A stretch of 64,000 bases of DNA. Source: MADRE2 sp964397015 (GTDB lineage Bacteria; Desulfobacterota; Desulfobacteria; Desulfobacterales; Desulfobacteraceae). Position 1 is the first letter of the stretch; each line of letters begins with the position of its first letter. The stretch covers positions 1-64,000 of the forward strand of contig CAYNHL010000004.1 of the NCBI GenBank assembly GCA_964397015.1. Reading direction: 5' to 3'. The notes beneath the pieces are model-generated. The model was not told the origin of the DNA. It saw only the letters and a list, made by a program, of their open reading frames with translations, and made no database searches. This document shows positions 44,416 to 52,383 of the stretch, piece by piece. Position numbers and translations under genes: made by a program.

Positions 44416-44556
44416 GTGTCTCAGGCAATAGAAATTTTTATTTCGGGAATAACAGGTGTTTTCTGCGGAATGGCCCTGTTATATATCTCCATAAAAATAA
44501 TGGGAGTTATATCGAGTAAACTGGATACCGGAGAAAAGGAGAAAAAAGATGTTTAG
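44416..44556 (+). CDS. Small OadG-like membrane protein
   Basis: A 46-residue protein starting at GTG 44416, chosen because GGGAGG lies 5 nt upstream; the frame is open further upstream without a site. One transmembrane helix (IFISGITGVFCGMALLYISIKIMG) is followed by a charged tail, the pattern of the gamma subunit (OadG) of sodium-pumping decarboxylases. It overlaps the beta-subunit gene by 8 bp. In known enzymes this subunit assembles the complex. Confidence 0.6.
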   Translation: MSQAIEIFISGITGVFCGMALLYISIKIMGVISSKLDTGEKEKKDV

Positions 44557-45670
44557 CCAGGCATTGAGTATCTTTGAAAATTCCGGTTTTCTGTACCTGA
44601 CTCCGGGCATGGTGGTGATGTGGTTGATAGGATTGACCCTGATTTACCTGGCGATATCAAAGCAGTACGAACCGCTGCTGCTGCTGCCCATCGGATTTGG
44701 TATCCTGCTGGCAAACATGCCTCTGGCAGCCCTGATGGAACCTGGTGAGGGCCTTTTATGGCGCTTTTATCATTACGGGATTTCGTGGGAAATTATTCCT
44801 CCCCTGATATTCCTGGGGCTGGGTGCCTTGACCGATTTTGGTCCCATGCTGGCCAATCCCAGGTTGATTTTCCTGGGCGGCGGAGCCCAGGTCGGGGTTT
44901 ACGTGACCTTTTTTGCCGCCAACGCAATGGGTTTTTTTACATTGGAAGAAGCGGCGACCATCGGTATCATAGGCGGCGCAGACGGGCCCACCACAATTTT
45001 TCTGGCTTCCAAGCTGGCTCCCCAGTTACTTGGCAGCTGTGCTGTTGCAGCCTATTCCTACATGGCACTGGTGCCTATTATTCAACCACCGATCATGAAG
45101 CTGATGACCACTCAGGCTGAACGAAAGATCAGGATGCCGAAAGTGAGAAAGGTAAGCGCCCGGGAAAAACTGATATTTCCTTTGGTTGCAACGTTTGTAA
45201 TTATCCTTTTGATTCCGGCTGCCGCACCCCTGATTGCCATGTTCATGCTCGGGAACCTTTTCAGGGAATCCGGCGTGGTGGAGAGGCTGACCAAGGCATC
45301 CCAGAATGAATTGATGAATATCGTGACAATTTTTCTTGGACTGCCGGTGGGTGCTACCATGAATGCGGAAAATTTTTTGAAAAAGGAGGTTATCTTTATT
45401 TTCATACTTGGACTGCTGGCGTTCATGATTTCCACTGTATCCGGAATTGTGCTGGCAAAGCTGATGAACCTGTTTTCAAAACAGAAGATCAATCCGCTGC
45501 TGGGCGCAGCAGGTGTATCGGCCGTGCCCATGGCGGCCCGGGTTGTTCACAAGGTAGGGCTCGAGGCGGACAAGAAAAACTACCTGCTGATGTATGCCAT
45601 GGGGCCCAACGTTGCCGGAGTGATAGGTACGGTTATAGCCGCAGGCGTATTTTTGACACTTTTGACCTGA
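44549..45670 (+). CDS. oadB: Sodium-translocating decarboxylase, beta subunit
   Basis: 373-residue integral membrane protein that decarboxylates carboxybiotin and pumps Na+ outward in oxaloacetate, methylmalonyl-CoA or glutaconyl-CoA decarboxylases. Family signatures include GADGPTTIFLASKLAP with the key Asp, PPIMKLMTT, GLPVGATMNAENFL and the C-terminal GAAGVSAVPMAARVVHKVG and AMGPNVAGVIGTVIAAG. No carboxyltransferase alpha or biotin carrier gene is nearby, so the substrate is undetermined; methylmalonyl-CoA is common in related bacteria. The symbol denotes the family. Confidence 0.88.
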   Translation: MFSQALSIFENSGFLYLTPGMVVMWLIGLTLIYLAISKQYEPLLLLPIGFGILLANMPLAALMEPGEGLLWRFYHYGISWEIIPPLIFLGLGALTDFGPMLANPRLIFLGGGAQVGVYVTFFAANAMGFFTLEEAATIGIIGGADGPTTIFLASKLAPQLLGSCAVAAYSYMALVPIIQPPIMKLMTTQAERKIRMPKVRKVSAREKLIFPLVATFVIILLIPAAAPLIAMFMLGNLFRESGVVERLTKASQNELMNIVTIFLGLPVGATMNAENFLKKEVIFIFILGLLAFMISTVSGIVLAKLMNLFSKQKINPLLGAAGVSAVPMAARVVHKVGLEADKKNYLLMYAMGPNVAGVIGTVIAAGVFLTLLT

Positions 45671-45697
45671 TTGTCTTAAGGCACTTTTCTTTTTTCC

Positions 45698-45736
45698 ACA
45701 AAGGCCGTACCGGCATCTTGCCGGTACGGCCTTTGT
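45698..45736 (+). terminator. Strong hairpin terminator after oadB
   Basis: A perfect 18-bp stem (45698-45715 with 45719-45736; ACAAAGGCCGTACCGGCA on the left) with a 3-nt loop TCT, followed by CTTTTG. It isolates the decarboxylase genes from the downstream oxidoreductase operon. Confidence 0.9.
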
Positions 45737-45792
45737 CTTTTGATGAACCTGACCCTTCTTGGTTGAAAAAATATCATGAAAATAATGCTGAA

Positions 45793-45819
45793 AATTTAGT
45801 TGAACTGTACAACTAAATT
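45793..45819. promoter_or_regulatory. Palindrome upstream of oxidoreductase operon
   Basis: AATTTAGTTG (45793-45802) and CAACTAAATT (45810-45819) are perfect 10-bp arms around AACTGTA. It lies about 110 bp upstream of the -35 hexamer, in a 337-bp noncoding stretch. The size and symmetry suit a dimeric regulator. Confidence 0.5.
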
Positions 45820-45850
45820 GGTTTGAAAAAGCCCGGTTAATGAGTTCTTA

Positions 45851-45869
45851 ACTAATACAACTTATTAGT
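45851..45869. promoter_or_regulatory. Second palindrome upstream of oxidoreductase operon
   Basis: ACTAATA-CAACT-TATTAGT, 7-bp perfect arms, centred about 48 bp upstream of the -35 hexamer, where activators often bind. It shares ACTAA/CAACT words with the palindrome at 45793. A further TGACA-AACC-TGTCA repeat lies just before the -35. Confidence 0.45.
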
Positions 45870-45907
45870 GAAAGTAAATTTGTGACAAACCTGTCAAAAT
45901 TTTTTGC

Positions 45908-45942
45908 TTGACAAAACAATCAGTTGACCGCTATCTAATAGC
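45908..45942 (+). promoter_or_regulatory. Sigma-70-like promoter of oxidoreductase operon with operator over -10
   Basis: TTGACA (45908-45913), 18-nt spacer, TATCTA (45932-45937). The inverted repeat GCTAT-CTA-ATAGC (45930-45942) covers the -10, so a repressor bound there would block initiation. Start codon follows 65 bp downstream after AGGAAGGAGAGGGG. Confidence 0.55.
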
Positions 45943-46007
45943 TATGACATAATTACAACAGTCACGACTGCTGGAAAAGTTATTTTTCAAAGGAAGGAGA
46001 GGGGTGA

Positions 46008-46295
46008 ATGTCAAAGAACACTTACTTTAAGCATGAGGGTCCGTGGTCTGATGCCAATGATCCGCTTTTATGCTCAGATACCGGTGACTGGAGGACCAAA
46101 CGGCCGGTGGTTGACAAAAATGAATGCATTTTATGCGGATTTTGCGAGATTTACTGCCCGGTCCAGGTGATGGTGATGGTTGAAAACAGCCATTTCGAAC
46201 CGGATCTGGCTTTTTGCAAGGGATGCGGGATCTGTGCCGTAGAATGCCCGAAGAATGCGATCACAATGGTATCAGAGGGGGAATTTGTTTCATGA
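46008..46295 (+). CDS. 2-oxoacid:acceptor oxidoreductase delta subunit (2x[4Fe-4S] ferredoxin)
   Basis: 95-residue iron-sulfur subunit that passes electrons from the TPP subunit to an external ferredoxin. TGDWRTKRPVVD is the family N-terminal signature. Two clusters are ligated by CILCGFCEIYCP and CKGCGICAVECP. First gene of a seven-gene plus-strand operon; AGGAAGGAGAGG precedes the ATG and the stop overlaps the alpha start (ATGA). In the phenylglyoxylate enzyme of denitrifiers the equivalent is PadF-like; pyruvate or branched-chain 2-oxoacid enzymes have the same subunit, so specificity rests on context. Confidence 0.9.
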   Translation: MSKNTYFKHEGPWSDANDPLLCSDTGDWRTKRPVVDKNECILCGFCEIYCPVQVMVMVENSHFEPDLAFCKGCGICAVECPKNAITMVSEGEFVS

Positions 46296-47506
46296 CGACA
46301 AAAGAACAATCACAGATCAAAGTGATCACTGGAAACGCTGCAGCAGCGATTGGTGCCAAACTTGCCCGCCCGGACGTGGTGGCAGCATACCCCATTACAC
46401 CGCAGACAGAAGTTATCGAGCAATTGTCAATGTTTCATGCCACCGGCGAACTCGACTGTGAACTGATCACGGTTGAAGGTGAAAATTCTGCCATGAATTC
46501 CGTCATGGCAGCCTCCCTGGCAGGCGGCCGTGTATTTACAGCTTCTTCTTCCTGGGGTCTGGTATTCATGTATGACGCGATCCTGGCGGTTGCCGGTGCC
46601 CGTGCCCCGGTCGTAATGGTCAACGTGAACCGGGAAACTCCCGGTATCATAGCCGTTTCTTCCGGCCAGCAGGATATGATTTCAACACGGGATGCAGGAT
46701 GGATTTTTACCATTGCTGAAAACTGCCAGGAAGTGATGGACCAGGTCATCCAGGCATACCGGCTGGCTGAAGATTACGATATCCAGCTGCCGGTCATGGT
46801 CCATTATGATGGCTTTTACCTGTCCTACCTTTCGGAAGTGGTGGATATCCCTTCCCAGGAATCGGTGGATGACTTTCTGTCCGTATTGAAAACCCAGCCG
46901 GAGCGGACCAGGCTGATTCCCGGCCAGAAGCTGGGTTGCGGATCACATGGTATCCTTGGCGGTTATCTGGAGCTGCGGCACAAGCACGTAAGCGCCATGG
47001 AAAGGGCCAAGGCAAAATTTGATGCCATAGACCAGGAGTTCGGAGACCGGTTCGGCAGAAGTTACGGCGGACAGGTGGAGGAATACCGGATGGATGATGC
47101 CGATGTGATCCTGGTGGGATCAGGCTCCATGTGCGGTACCATCAAGGCGGTGATAGACGAGAAACGGGCGGACGGTGTAAAGGCCGGCCTGTTGAAAATT
47201 CGCATGTACAGGCCGTTCCCCGGCGAAACGATCGTGGCTGCACTTGCAGGGAAAAAAGCTGTGGGAGTGGTTGACAGGAGCCTTTGCTTCGGGTTTGCGG
47301 GAGGTCCCATCTACACTGAAATAAAGGCATTCGAAACCCGTTTGAAAGGTGCGAAACTGATCAGTTTCATAGACGGCATCGCCAATACCGATATTACAAA
47401 GAGCAACGTGGAAAAAATGATTGACATGACATGTGACCTGTCTGAAAACAAAGAAGTACCGGAAGTGACATGGGTGTCCTATCCTGAAGCAAATGGAGGG
47501 GTTTGA
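46292..47506 (+). CDS. 2-oxoacid:acceptor oxidoreductase alpha subunit
   Basis: 404-residue subunit (PorA family) supplying the pyrimidine-binding half of the TPP site. Features: GNAAAAIGAKLARPDVVAAYPITPQTEVIEQL, the EGENSAMNSVMAASLAGGRVFTASSS segment and the conserved YRPFP of domain II (RMYRPFPGETI). The ATG at 46292 lies within the delta stop with AGAGGGGG ahead. Adjacent Mo/W oxidoreductase genes suggest the substrate is an aryl-glyoxylate (phenylglyoxylate) rather than pyruvate. Product would be benzoyl-CoA-type thioester plus CO2. This assignment is inference. Confidence 0.88.
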   Translation: MTTKEQSQIKVITGNAAAAIGAKLARPDVVAAYPITPQTEVIEQLSMFHATGELDCELITVEGENSAMNSVMAASLAGGRVFTASSSWGLVFMYDAILAVAGARAPVVMVNVNRETPGIIAVSSGQQDMISTRDAGWIFTIAENCQEVMDQVIQAYRLAEDYDIQLPVMVHYDGFYLSYLSEVVDIPSQESVDDFLSVLKTQPERTRLIPGQKLGCGSHGILGGYLELRHKHVSAMERAKAKFDAIDQEFGDRFGRSYGGQVEEYRMDDADVILVGSGSMCGTIKAVIDEKRADGVKAGLLKIRMYRPFPGETIVAALAGKKAVGVVDRSLCFGFAGGPIYTEIKAFETRLKGAKLISFIDGIANTDITKSNVEKMIDMTCDLSENKEVPEVTWVSYPEANGGV

Positions 47507-47507
47507 T

Positions 47508-48464
47508 ATGGCTGAAAAAAAGAAAGGAAAACTGTCGCCGGTTATTGATTATAAAGCCCATGAAGACCCTTTTTCAAAAGGGGTGGCATTCTGTCCGGGG
47601 TGTGGTCTCGAGTTGCTGATCCGGTTCGTTCCCCAGGTGCTCGGGAATGATATCGTGATGACCGGCACACCATCTTGCTCCGCACCGGTCCTTTTAGGCC
47701 AGAACAATTTTTCATGGCATAAACTGTCTTATTTCGGCACCCTGATGACTGGTGCTGCGGCAAACGCAACAGGTCTTGTCCGTTATTACAACCGGGCGGG
47801 GATAGATAATACCGTGGTCTGTTTCAACGGCGACGGCACAGCGGCGGACATCGGGTTCGGCAACCTGTCCGGAGCGGCTGAACGCAACGAGCCGTTTATT
47901 TATATCTGCTATGACAATGAAGGGTATATGAATACAGGTATCCAGAAAAGCGGTACCACTCCCTACGGTGCTTCCACCACCACTACACCGGTGGCCAGGG
48001 CTTCGAGGGGCAAAAACCTGCGCCGCATGAGCCTGGCATTGAAAATGGCCATGTGCAAAATACCCTATACCGCCACGGCTACGTTGAGCAACCTGGATGA
48101 CCTGGCCAAAAAACTGCTGAAAGCCAAAGAAGCGAAAAAACACGGGTTCTGCTTTCTTCACGTGTTTGCACCATGTACGACCGGCTGGGGATATGCGCCT
48201 GAAAATACCATAGAGGTCTGTCGCAGGGCTGTGAAAACCAATTATTTTCCCCTGTGGGAGGCCAACAACGGCAAAATAACCATGACAAAAGTGGTTAAAA
48301 ACCCCAAGCCTGTCACCTACTACACAGAACTGATAAAAAAATTCAAACACATGGGAAAAGAAGAGCTTGAAATACTTCAGCGGGATTTGGATTATGAATA
48401 CTGCATGCTGGGAGGATTGAGCGTACTTGAATCAGAATGCGTGCTGCCTGAATCCGGGTCATAA
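47508..48464 (+). CDS. 2-oxoacid:acceptor oxidoreductase beta subunit (TPP-binding)
   Basis: 318 residues from ATG 47508 (GGAGGGG upstream). Catalytic subunit that binds thiamine diphosphate and one [4Fe-4S] cluster. Cluster ligands are Cys29 and Cys32 (FCPGCG), Cys57 and the later Cys in FAPCTTGWGY. The TPP/Mg motif runs from NGDGTAADIGFGNL (GDG at 108-110) to YDNEGYMNTG. The YMNTG-x-Q-x-SG-x-T-x-YGA stretch is classical PorB. It decarboxylates the 2-oxoacid and transfers the acyl group to CoA. Confidence 0.92.
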   Translation: MAEKKKGKLSPVIDYKAHEDPFSKGVAFCPGCGLELLIRFVPQVLGNDIVMTGTPSCSAPVLLGQNNFSWHKLSYFGTLMTGAAANATGLVRYYNRAGIDNTVVCFNGDGTAADIGFGNLSGAAERNEPFIYICYDNEGYMNTGIQKSGTTPYGASTTTTPVARASRGKNLRRMSLALKMAMCKIPYTATATLSNLDDLAKKLLKAKEAKKHGFCFLHVFAPCTTGWGYAPENTIEVCRRAVKTNYFPLWEANNGKITMTKVVKNPKPVTYYTELIKKFKHMGKEELEILQRDLDYEYCMLGGLSVLESECVLPESGS

Positions 48465-48485
48465 AAAAAGGAGACTAAAAAGACA

Positions 48486-49034
48486 ATGAGTGAGGTTAGA
48501 TTTCATGGAAGGGGCGGCCAGGGTGTGGTTACGACCTCTAAAATTCTTGCCAATGCCTTTGGGAGGACCGGGCAGTTCGGTGCCAGTTTCCCCATGTTCG
48601 GGTTTGAACGGCGTGGAGCACCGGTAACCGCATTCGGGCGGTTTTCAGACAAGCCGGTCAGGGAAAAAACCCAGATTTACAATCCAGATGTGATCGTGGT
48701 CCTGGATCCGTCACAGAAAAAATCCAGCCTGGTCTTTCAAGGCTTGTTGCCCGGAGGTATGATGCTGTTGAATGATTCGGCAGATTCAACCGACATAACC
48801 CACGAGAACCTGGTTAAAATTGGTGTCATCGATGCCAATAAAATTGCACTTGAAGAGATCGGCCTGGCCATACCCAACACGGTTATAGCCGGGGCTTTCG
48901 CCCGCCTGACGGGCTTGATCGATATCGCGCCGGTTGAAGAGGCGCTGGATGACTTTTTCAACGGTTCCAAGCTCGAGGCCAACATGGTCTGTGCCAGGCG
49001 GGGTTATGAAGAAGTCAGGATAATTGACCTTTAA
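48486..49034 (+). CDS. 2-oxoacid:acceptor oxidoreductase gamma subunit
   Basis: 182-residue subunit with the family start FHGRGGQGVVTTSKILA and FPMFGFERRGAPV; this domain binds CoA in structurally known relatives. Together with delta, alpha and beta it completes a four-subunit enzyme. The NAD-reducing flavoprotein subunit (PadH) that phenylglyoxylate:NAD+ oxidoreductase has in denitrifiers is missing here, so the acceptor is probably ferredoxin, as expected for a strict anaerobe. Confidence 0.92.
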   Translation: MSEVRFHGRGGQGVVTTSKILANAFGRTGQFGASFPMFGFERRGAPVTAFGRFSDKPVREKTQIYNPDVIVVLDPSQKKSSLVFQGLLPGGMMLLNDSADSTDITHENLVKIGVIDANKIALEEIGLAIPNTVIAGAFARLTGLIDIAPVEEALDDFFNGSKLEANMVCARRGYEEVRIIDL

Positions 49035-49088
49035 ATTTGATAAGGAACAGGTCAACCATTGAATAATATATAATTAAAAGGAGCTGTT

Positions 49089-49745
49089 ATGCCTAGATGG
49101 GGAATGGTAATCGATGTAAAAAGGTGTATTGGCTGCTGGGGATGTACAATTGCCTGCAAAGAAGAGCATTTTCTGCCGCCGGGGGTTTTTTTCAACCGGG
49201 TATTGATCGGTGAAACAGGAAAGTTTCCATCAAGCAGCAAGCTGATTTATCCGATTCTCTGCAATCATTGTTCCGAGGCTGCCTGTGTAGAGGCATGTCC
49301 GACCGGGGCTACCTATGTCAGGGAAGATGGTATTGTGGCCGTGGATGCCGACAAGTGTGTCGGCTGCAGGGCCTGTCTGGTCAGTTGTCCATATCAGCAG
49401 AGAACCTATTATGACAAAAGCGTCAAGGAAAAAGAATATTTTCCCGGACAGGGTAAAACCGAGCTCGAACTGATCGGGGAAAAGCTTTATCCCTTCAAAC
49501 TCGGCACGGTGATCAAATGCAATTTCTGCTCGGAACGGGTGGACGCAGGGCTTAAAAAAGGTCTCAAGCCCGGAAAAGATGAGGAGGCCACGCCGGCCTG
49601 TGTAACAATTTGTCCGGTGAATGCCAGGGTTTTTGGTGATCTGGATGATTCCGACAGTGAAATCAACCGCCTGATCATGGAAAAAAAGGGAAAGCAACTG
49701 CGACCGGAATTCGGTACTGAACCGGCAGTCTATTATATTGATTAA
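49089..49745 (+). CDS. Four-cluster ferredoxin subunit of Mo/W oxidoreductase (PadC-like)
   Basis: 218-residue DmsB/NrfC-type electron-transfer subunit. Sixteen cysteines are arranged for four [4Fe-4S] clusters: Cys13/16/19/23, 58/61/66/70, 90/93/96/100 and 144/147/171/175. It would relay electrons between the catalytic subunit and the NrfD-type membrane subunit encoded next. Ribosome site AAGGAG precedes the ATG. The gene order 4Fe-4S, catalytic, membrane differs from padBCD (catalytic first) in Thauera/Aromatoleum, but the subunit set is the same. No signal peptide, so it faces the cytoplasm. Confidence 0.85.
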   Translation: MPRWGMVIDVKRCIGCWGCTIACKEEHFLPPGVFFNRVLIGETGKFPSSSKLIYPILCNHCSEAACVEACPTGATYVREDGIVAVDADKCVGCRACLVSCPYQQRTYYDKSVKEKEYFPGQGKTELELIGEKLYPFKLGTVIKCNFCSERVDAGLKKGLKPGKDEEATPACVTICPVNARVFGDLDDSDSEINRLIMEKKGKQLRPEFGTEPAVYYID

Positions 49746-49759
49746 TAACAGGGGGAAAA

Positions 49760-52366
49760 ATGACCTATAAAACAGATGAAATTTGGGAAGACAAATGGGT
49801 AAATACCACCTGTGGCGTATGCTATTGCGGTTGTGGTGCCAGAGTACGGGTGGTCAACGGGGTCCCGGTCAAGATCGAGGGAATCGAGGAGAGTACCATG
49901 GGTGGTACCGGATCAGGCCTTTGCGGCAAGGGAGTTGCCGGTCTGATGTATTATTTTGATCCCAACCGGATCAAGAAACCTTTGCGCCGGACCAACCCTG
50001 AAAAAGGGATCGGGGTGGATCCGAAATGGAAGGAAATTGAATGGGAAGAGGCTCTTGACGAAATTGCCACCCGTATGAAAAAGATCATGGAAGACGATCC
50101 CAATAAAATTTTATTCACCAACCAGACCATGCGGGCTTCCGACGGCCCCCACAATCATCCTTATTTTTATGCCCAGGCCTTTGGCATACCCAATAACGGC
50201 AATTTTATCATCGGCGGAGGAAGCCTTCACTGCGGGAATGCGGCTCACATGCTCGGTGGATTGATTCACGGTGCCTGGTCCATTGCTCCTGACTGGCGTT
50301 ATACTAATTATGTGTTGAAATGGGGGTCCAGCAAGGGAACAGGTTCAGGGCATTCCGCCATGACCAACGCCCGCCTGCGGGCCGATGCCATCCGGCGGGG
50401 ATGCCAGGAAGTGGTTTTCGATCCAATGGGTAATTTTGCCGGCGGAAAGGCTACCGAATGGGTGGCGATCCTTCCTGGAACCGACACGGCGGTGGGTCTT
50501 GCCATTGCCAACTATATTCTCAACACCCGGGGCGAGATCGATGAACTGTATTTGAAAGCCAAAACCAATTTTGTATACCTGATTCGTGAAGATGGGACCT
50601 TTGTCCGCCATGAAAAGAGTGACAAACCCCTGGTTTTTGACAACAAGGAAGGCAAGATCAAGGAATTTGACGATTCTTCCATTGCGTTCGAGGATTTTTC
50701 CCTTGAAGGGGAATATGAATACAACGGAGAAAAATGCCGCCCCTGTTTCATGGCCCTTAAAGAGCATCTCAAACAGTTTACCCCGGAGTGGGCCTCCGAG
50801 ATTTCCACGGTTCCAGTCGGCACGATCCTGAAGGTTGCCAAGAACTGGGTGGATAATGCCCAGATTGGCTCCACTATTACCATTGAAGGAAAAACTTTTC
50901 CATACAGGCCAGTATCCTCGGTCACTTTCCGTGGATCCCAGGGTCATTCCAACGGAATTCACCAGGTGGCAGCCATTGACCTGATCAGCCAGCTTGTAGG
51001 ATCCGAGGATGTGCCGGGCGGCACCATGGGGTGGCCGTCCAAACGCCGGAAATACCCCGGCGGGCAATATGAAAGAATGCCCAGAATCGGGGATGACGGC
51101 GTTCTGATCCCGGCTGTTTTTTACTCTCACGATCCCTGGCCGGTGCATAAGCCATCGGTGCCCTGTACCAATGCCGGGTGTGTGGAATTCTGGAGCCATT
51201 CGACCCTGTCCCACATTCCTTATGTCAAGGAGAGGGACTATATCTATGAAAAATTCGGCATGAAATCCAAACCGGAAATGATTTTCGGTATTTCGGCCAA
51301 TTTTATCATAAGCCAGTCGGACTGGGATGTAGCTGTCCAGAACTTCAAGGACTGCTTTGTGGTACAGATGGATTTATGGGTCAATGAAACCGACCAGGCC
51401 ATCGGGGATATTATCCTGCCGGATGTATCCTATCTTGAAAAAGACTGCTGGTCCTCTGAAATCGATGCCTTCTTTTTTTCAGGCAGCCCCTCATATGAAG
51501 ACTGGTATGTCCATATGCAGCGCCCCGTGGCCAAGCCTATCGGCGAATCCCGTTTCTTCATGGATGTCTATATCGATGTGGCACACCGTGTCGGGGTCCT
51601 GGATAAATTCAACGAAAGCCTGAACCGGTATTACGGTATCACGGATGAAGAGCTCAAGATCAAGCCCGGGGAATACCTGAACTGGAAGCAGATCGGTGAG
51701 AGGGTTATGAGATGGGTATATGGTGCGGACAAGGAAAAGATTGAAGAGCAGGGATATGCCACGTGGCATAAACCAATCGAAGATGTCTACTGGCGCTGGA
51801 ATACGCCGTCAAGGTGCCCGGTTTACATGGAATTTTTAATCCATGACCGCCGGGCCGTGGAAAAAATTATTGAAGAGACCAATTTTGAGCTGGAGCTCGA
51901 CACAGACCAGTACACACCCATGCCCAGCTGGTTTGTCCCCACATCCTATGCCGAACTAGACCAGGAGTATGACCTGCTGGCATTTTCCTACCGGGATGTG
52001 CTTCATACCAATAATACAACGTTCCAGAATCCCTATGTGGATGAAGTATCCAAAATGTGTCCCTACACTTTTACCATTACCCTGAACAGCACCATGGCAA
52101 AAGAAAGGGGTTTCAAGGACGGGGATATAATCTGGATAGAGAACAAGTACGGTATCAAGGAAAGCGGTATTGTCAAGACCATGGAAGCCCAGAGTCCCAA
52201 GGTTATCGGTATCGCCGGACAGGGCGGCCTGTGGGCGGACGGACGGCCTATTGCCAAGGGTAAGGGGGCAAACTTCTGCAAGCTTCTGCCTTCATATCTC
52301 AGGCATTATGATCCAATTACCGGCAATATCGAAACATCGGTCGCTGTCAAGATATACAAAGACTAA
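49760..52366 (+). CDS. Molybdopterin oxidoreductase, candidate phenylacetyl-CoA:acceptor oxidoreductase catalytic subunit (PadB-like)
   Basis: 868-residue member of the DMSO reductase superfamily with bis-MGD cofactor. An N-terminal [4Fe-4S] site is formed by Cys18-x2-Cys21-x3-Cys25-x29-Cys55. SLHCGNAAHMLGG around Cys158 lies where this family places its metal ligand, though I cannot assign the ligand. C-terminal cofactor domain: TFTITLNSTMAKERGFKDGD. No Tat signal is present, so the active site is cytoplasmic, as needed for a CoA-ester substrate. With the oxoacid oxidoreductase upstream it fits oxidation of arylacetyl-CoA to arylglyoxylate at the alpha carbon. Alternatives (tetrathionate, formate or unknown reductase) are less consistent with context. 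Confidence 0.75.
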   Translation: MTYKTDEIWEDKWVNTTCGVCYCGCGARVRVVNGVPVKIEGIEESTMGGTGSGLCGKGVAGLMYYFDPNRIKKPLRRTNPEKGIGVDPKWKEIEWEEALDEIATRMKKIMEDDPNKILFTNQTMRASDGPHNHPYFYAQAFGIPNNGNFIIGGGSLHCGNAAHMLGGLIHGAWSIAPDWRYTNYVLKWGSSKGTGSGHSAMTNARLRADAIRRGCQEVVFDPMGNFAGGKATEWVAILPGTDTAVGLAIANYILNTRGEIDELYLKAKTNFVYLIREDGTFVRHEKSDKPLVFDNKEGKIKEFDDSSIAFEDFSLEGEYEYNGEKCRPCFMALKEHLKQFTPEWASEISTVPVGTILKVAKNWVDNAQIGSTITIEGKTFPYRPVSSVTFRGSQGHSNGIHQVAAIDLISQLVGSEDVPGGTMGWPSKRRKYPGGQYERMPRIGDDGVLIPAVFYSHDPWPVHKPSVPCTNAGCVEFWSHSTLSHIPYVKERDYIYEKFGMKSKPEMIFGISANFIISQSDWDVAVQNFKDCFVVQMDLWVNETDQAIGDIILPDVSYLEKDCWSSEIDAFFFSGSPSYEDWYVHMQRPVAKPIGESRFFMDVYIDVAHRVGVLDKFNESLNRYYGITDEELKIKPGEYLNWKQIGERVMRWVYGADKEKIEEQGYATWHKPIEDVYWRWNTPSRCPVYMEFLIHDRRAVEKIIEETNFELELDTDQYTPMPSWFVPTSYAELDQEYDLLAFSYRDVLHTNNTTFQNPYVDEVSKMCPYTFTITLNSTMAKERGFKDGDIIWIENKYGIKESGIVKTMEAQSPKVIGIAGQGGLWADGRPIAKGKGANFCKLLPSYLRHYDPITGNIETSVAVKIYKD

Positions 52367-52383
52367 CAAGGAGGACTATTGCA

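Noticed and set aside
49760..52366. Formate dehydrogenase or Tat-exported polysulfide/tetrathionate reductase
   Set aside because: No Tat signal and direct linkage to a 2-oxoacid oxidoreductase favour a cytoplasmic CoA-ester substrate; kept only as an alternative.
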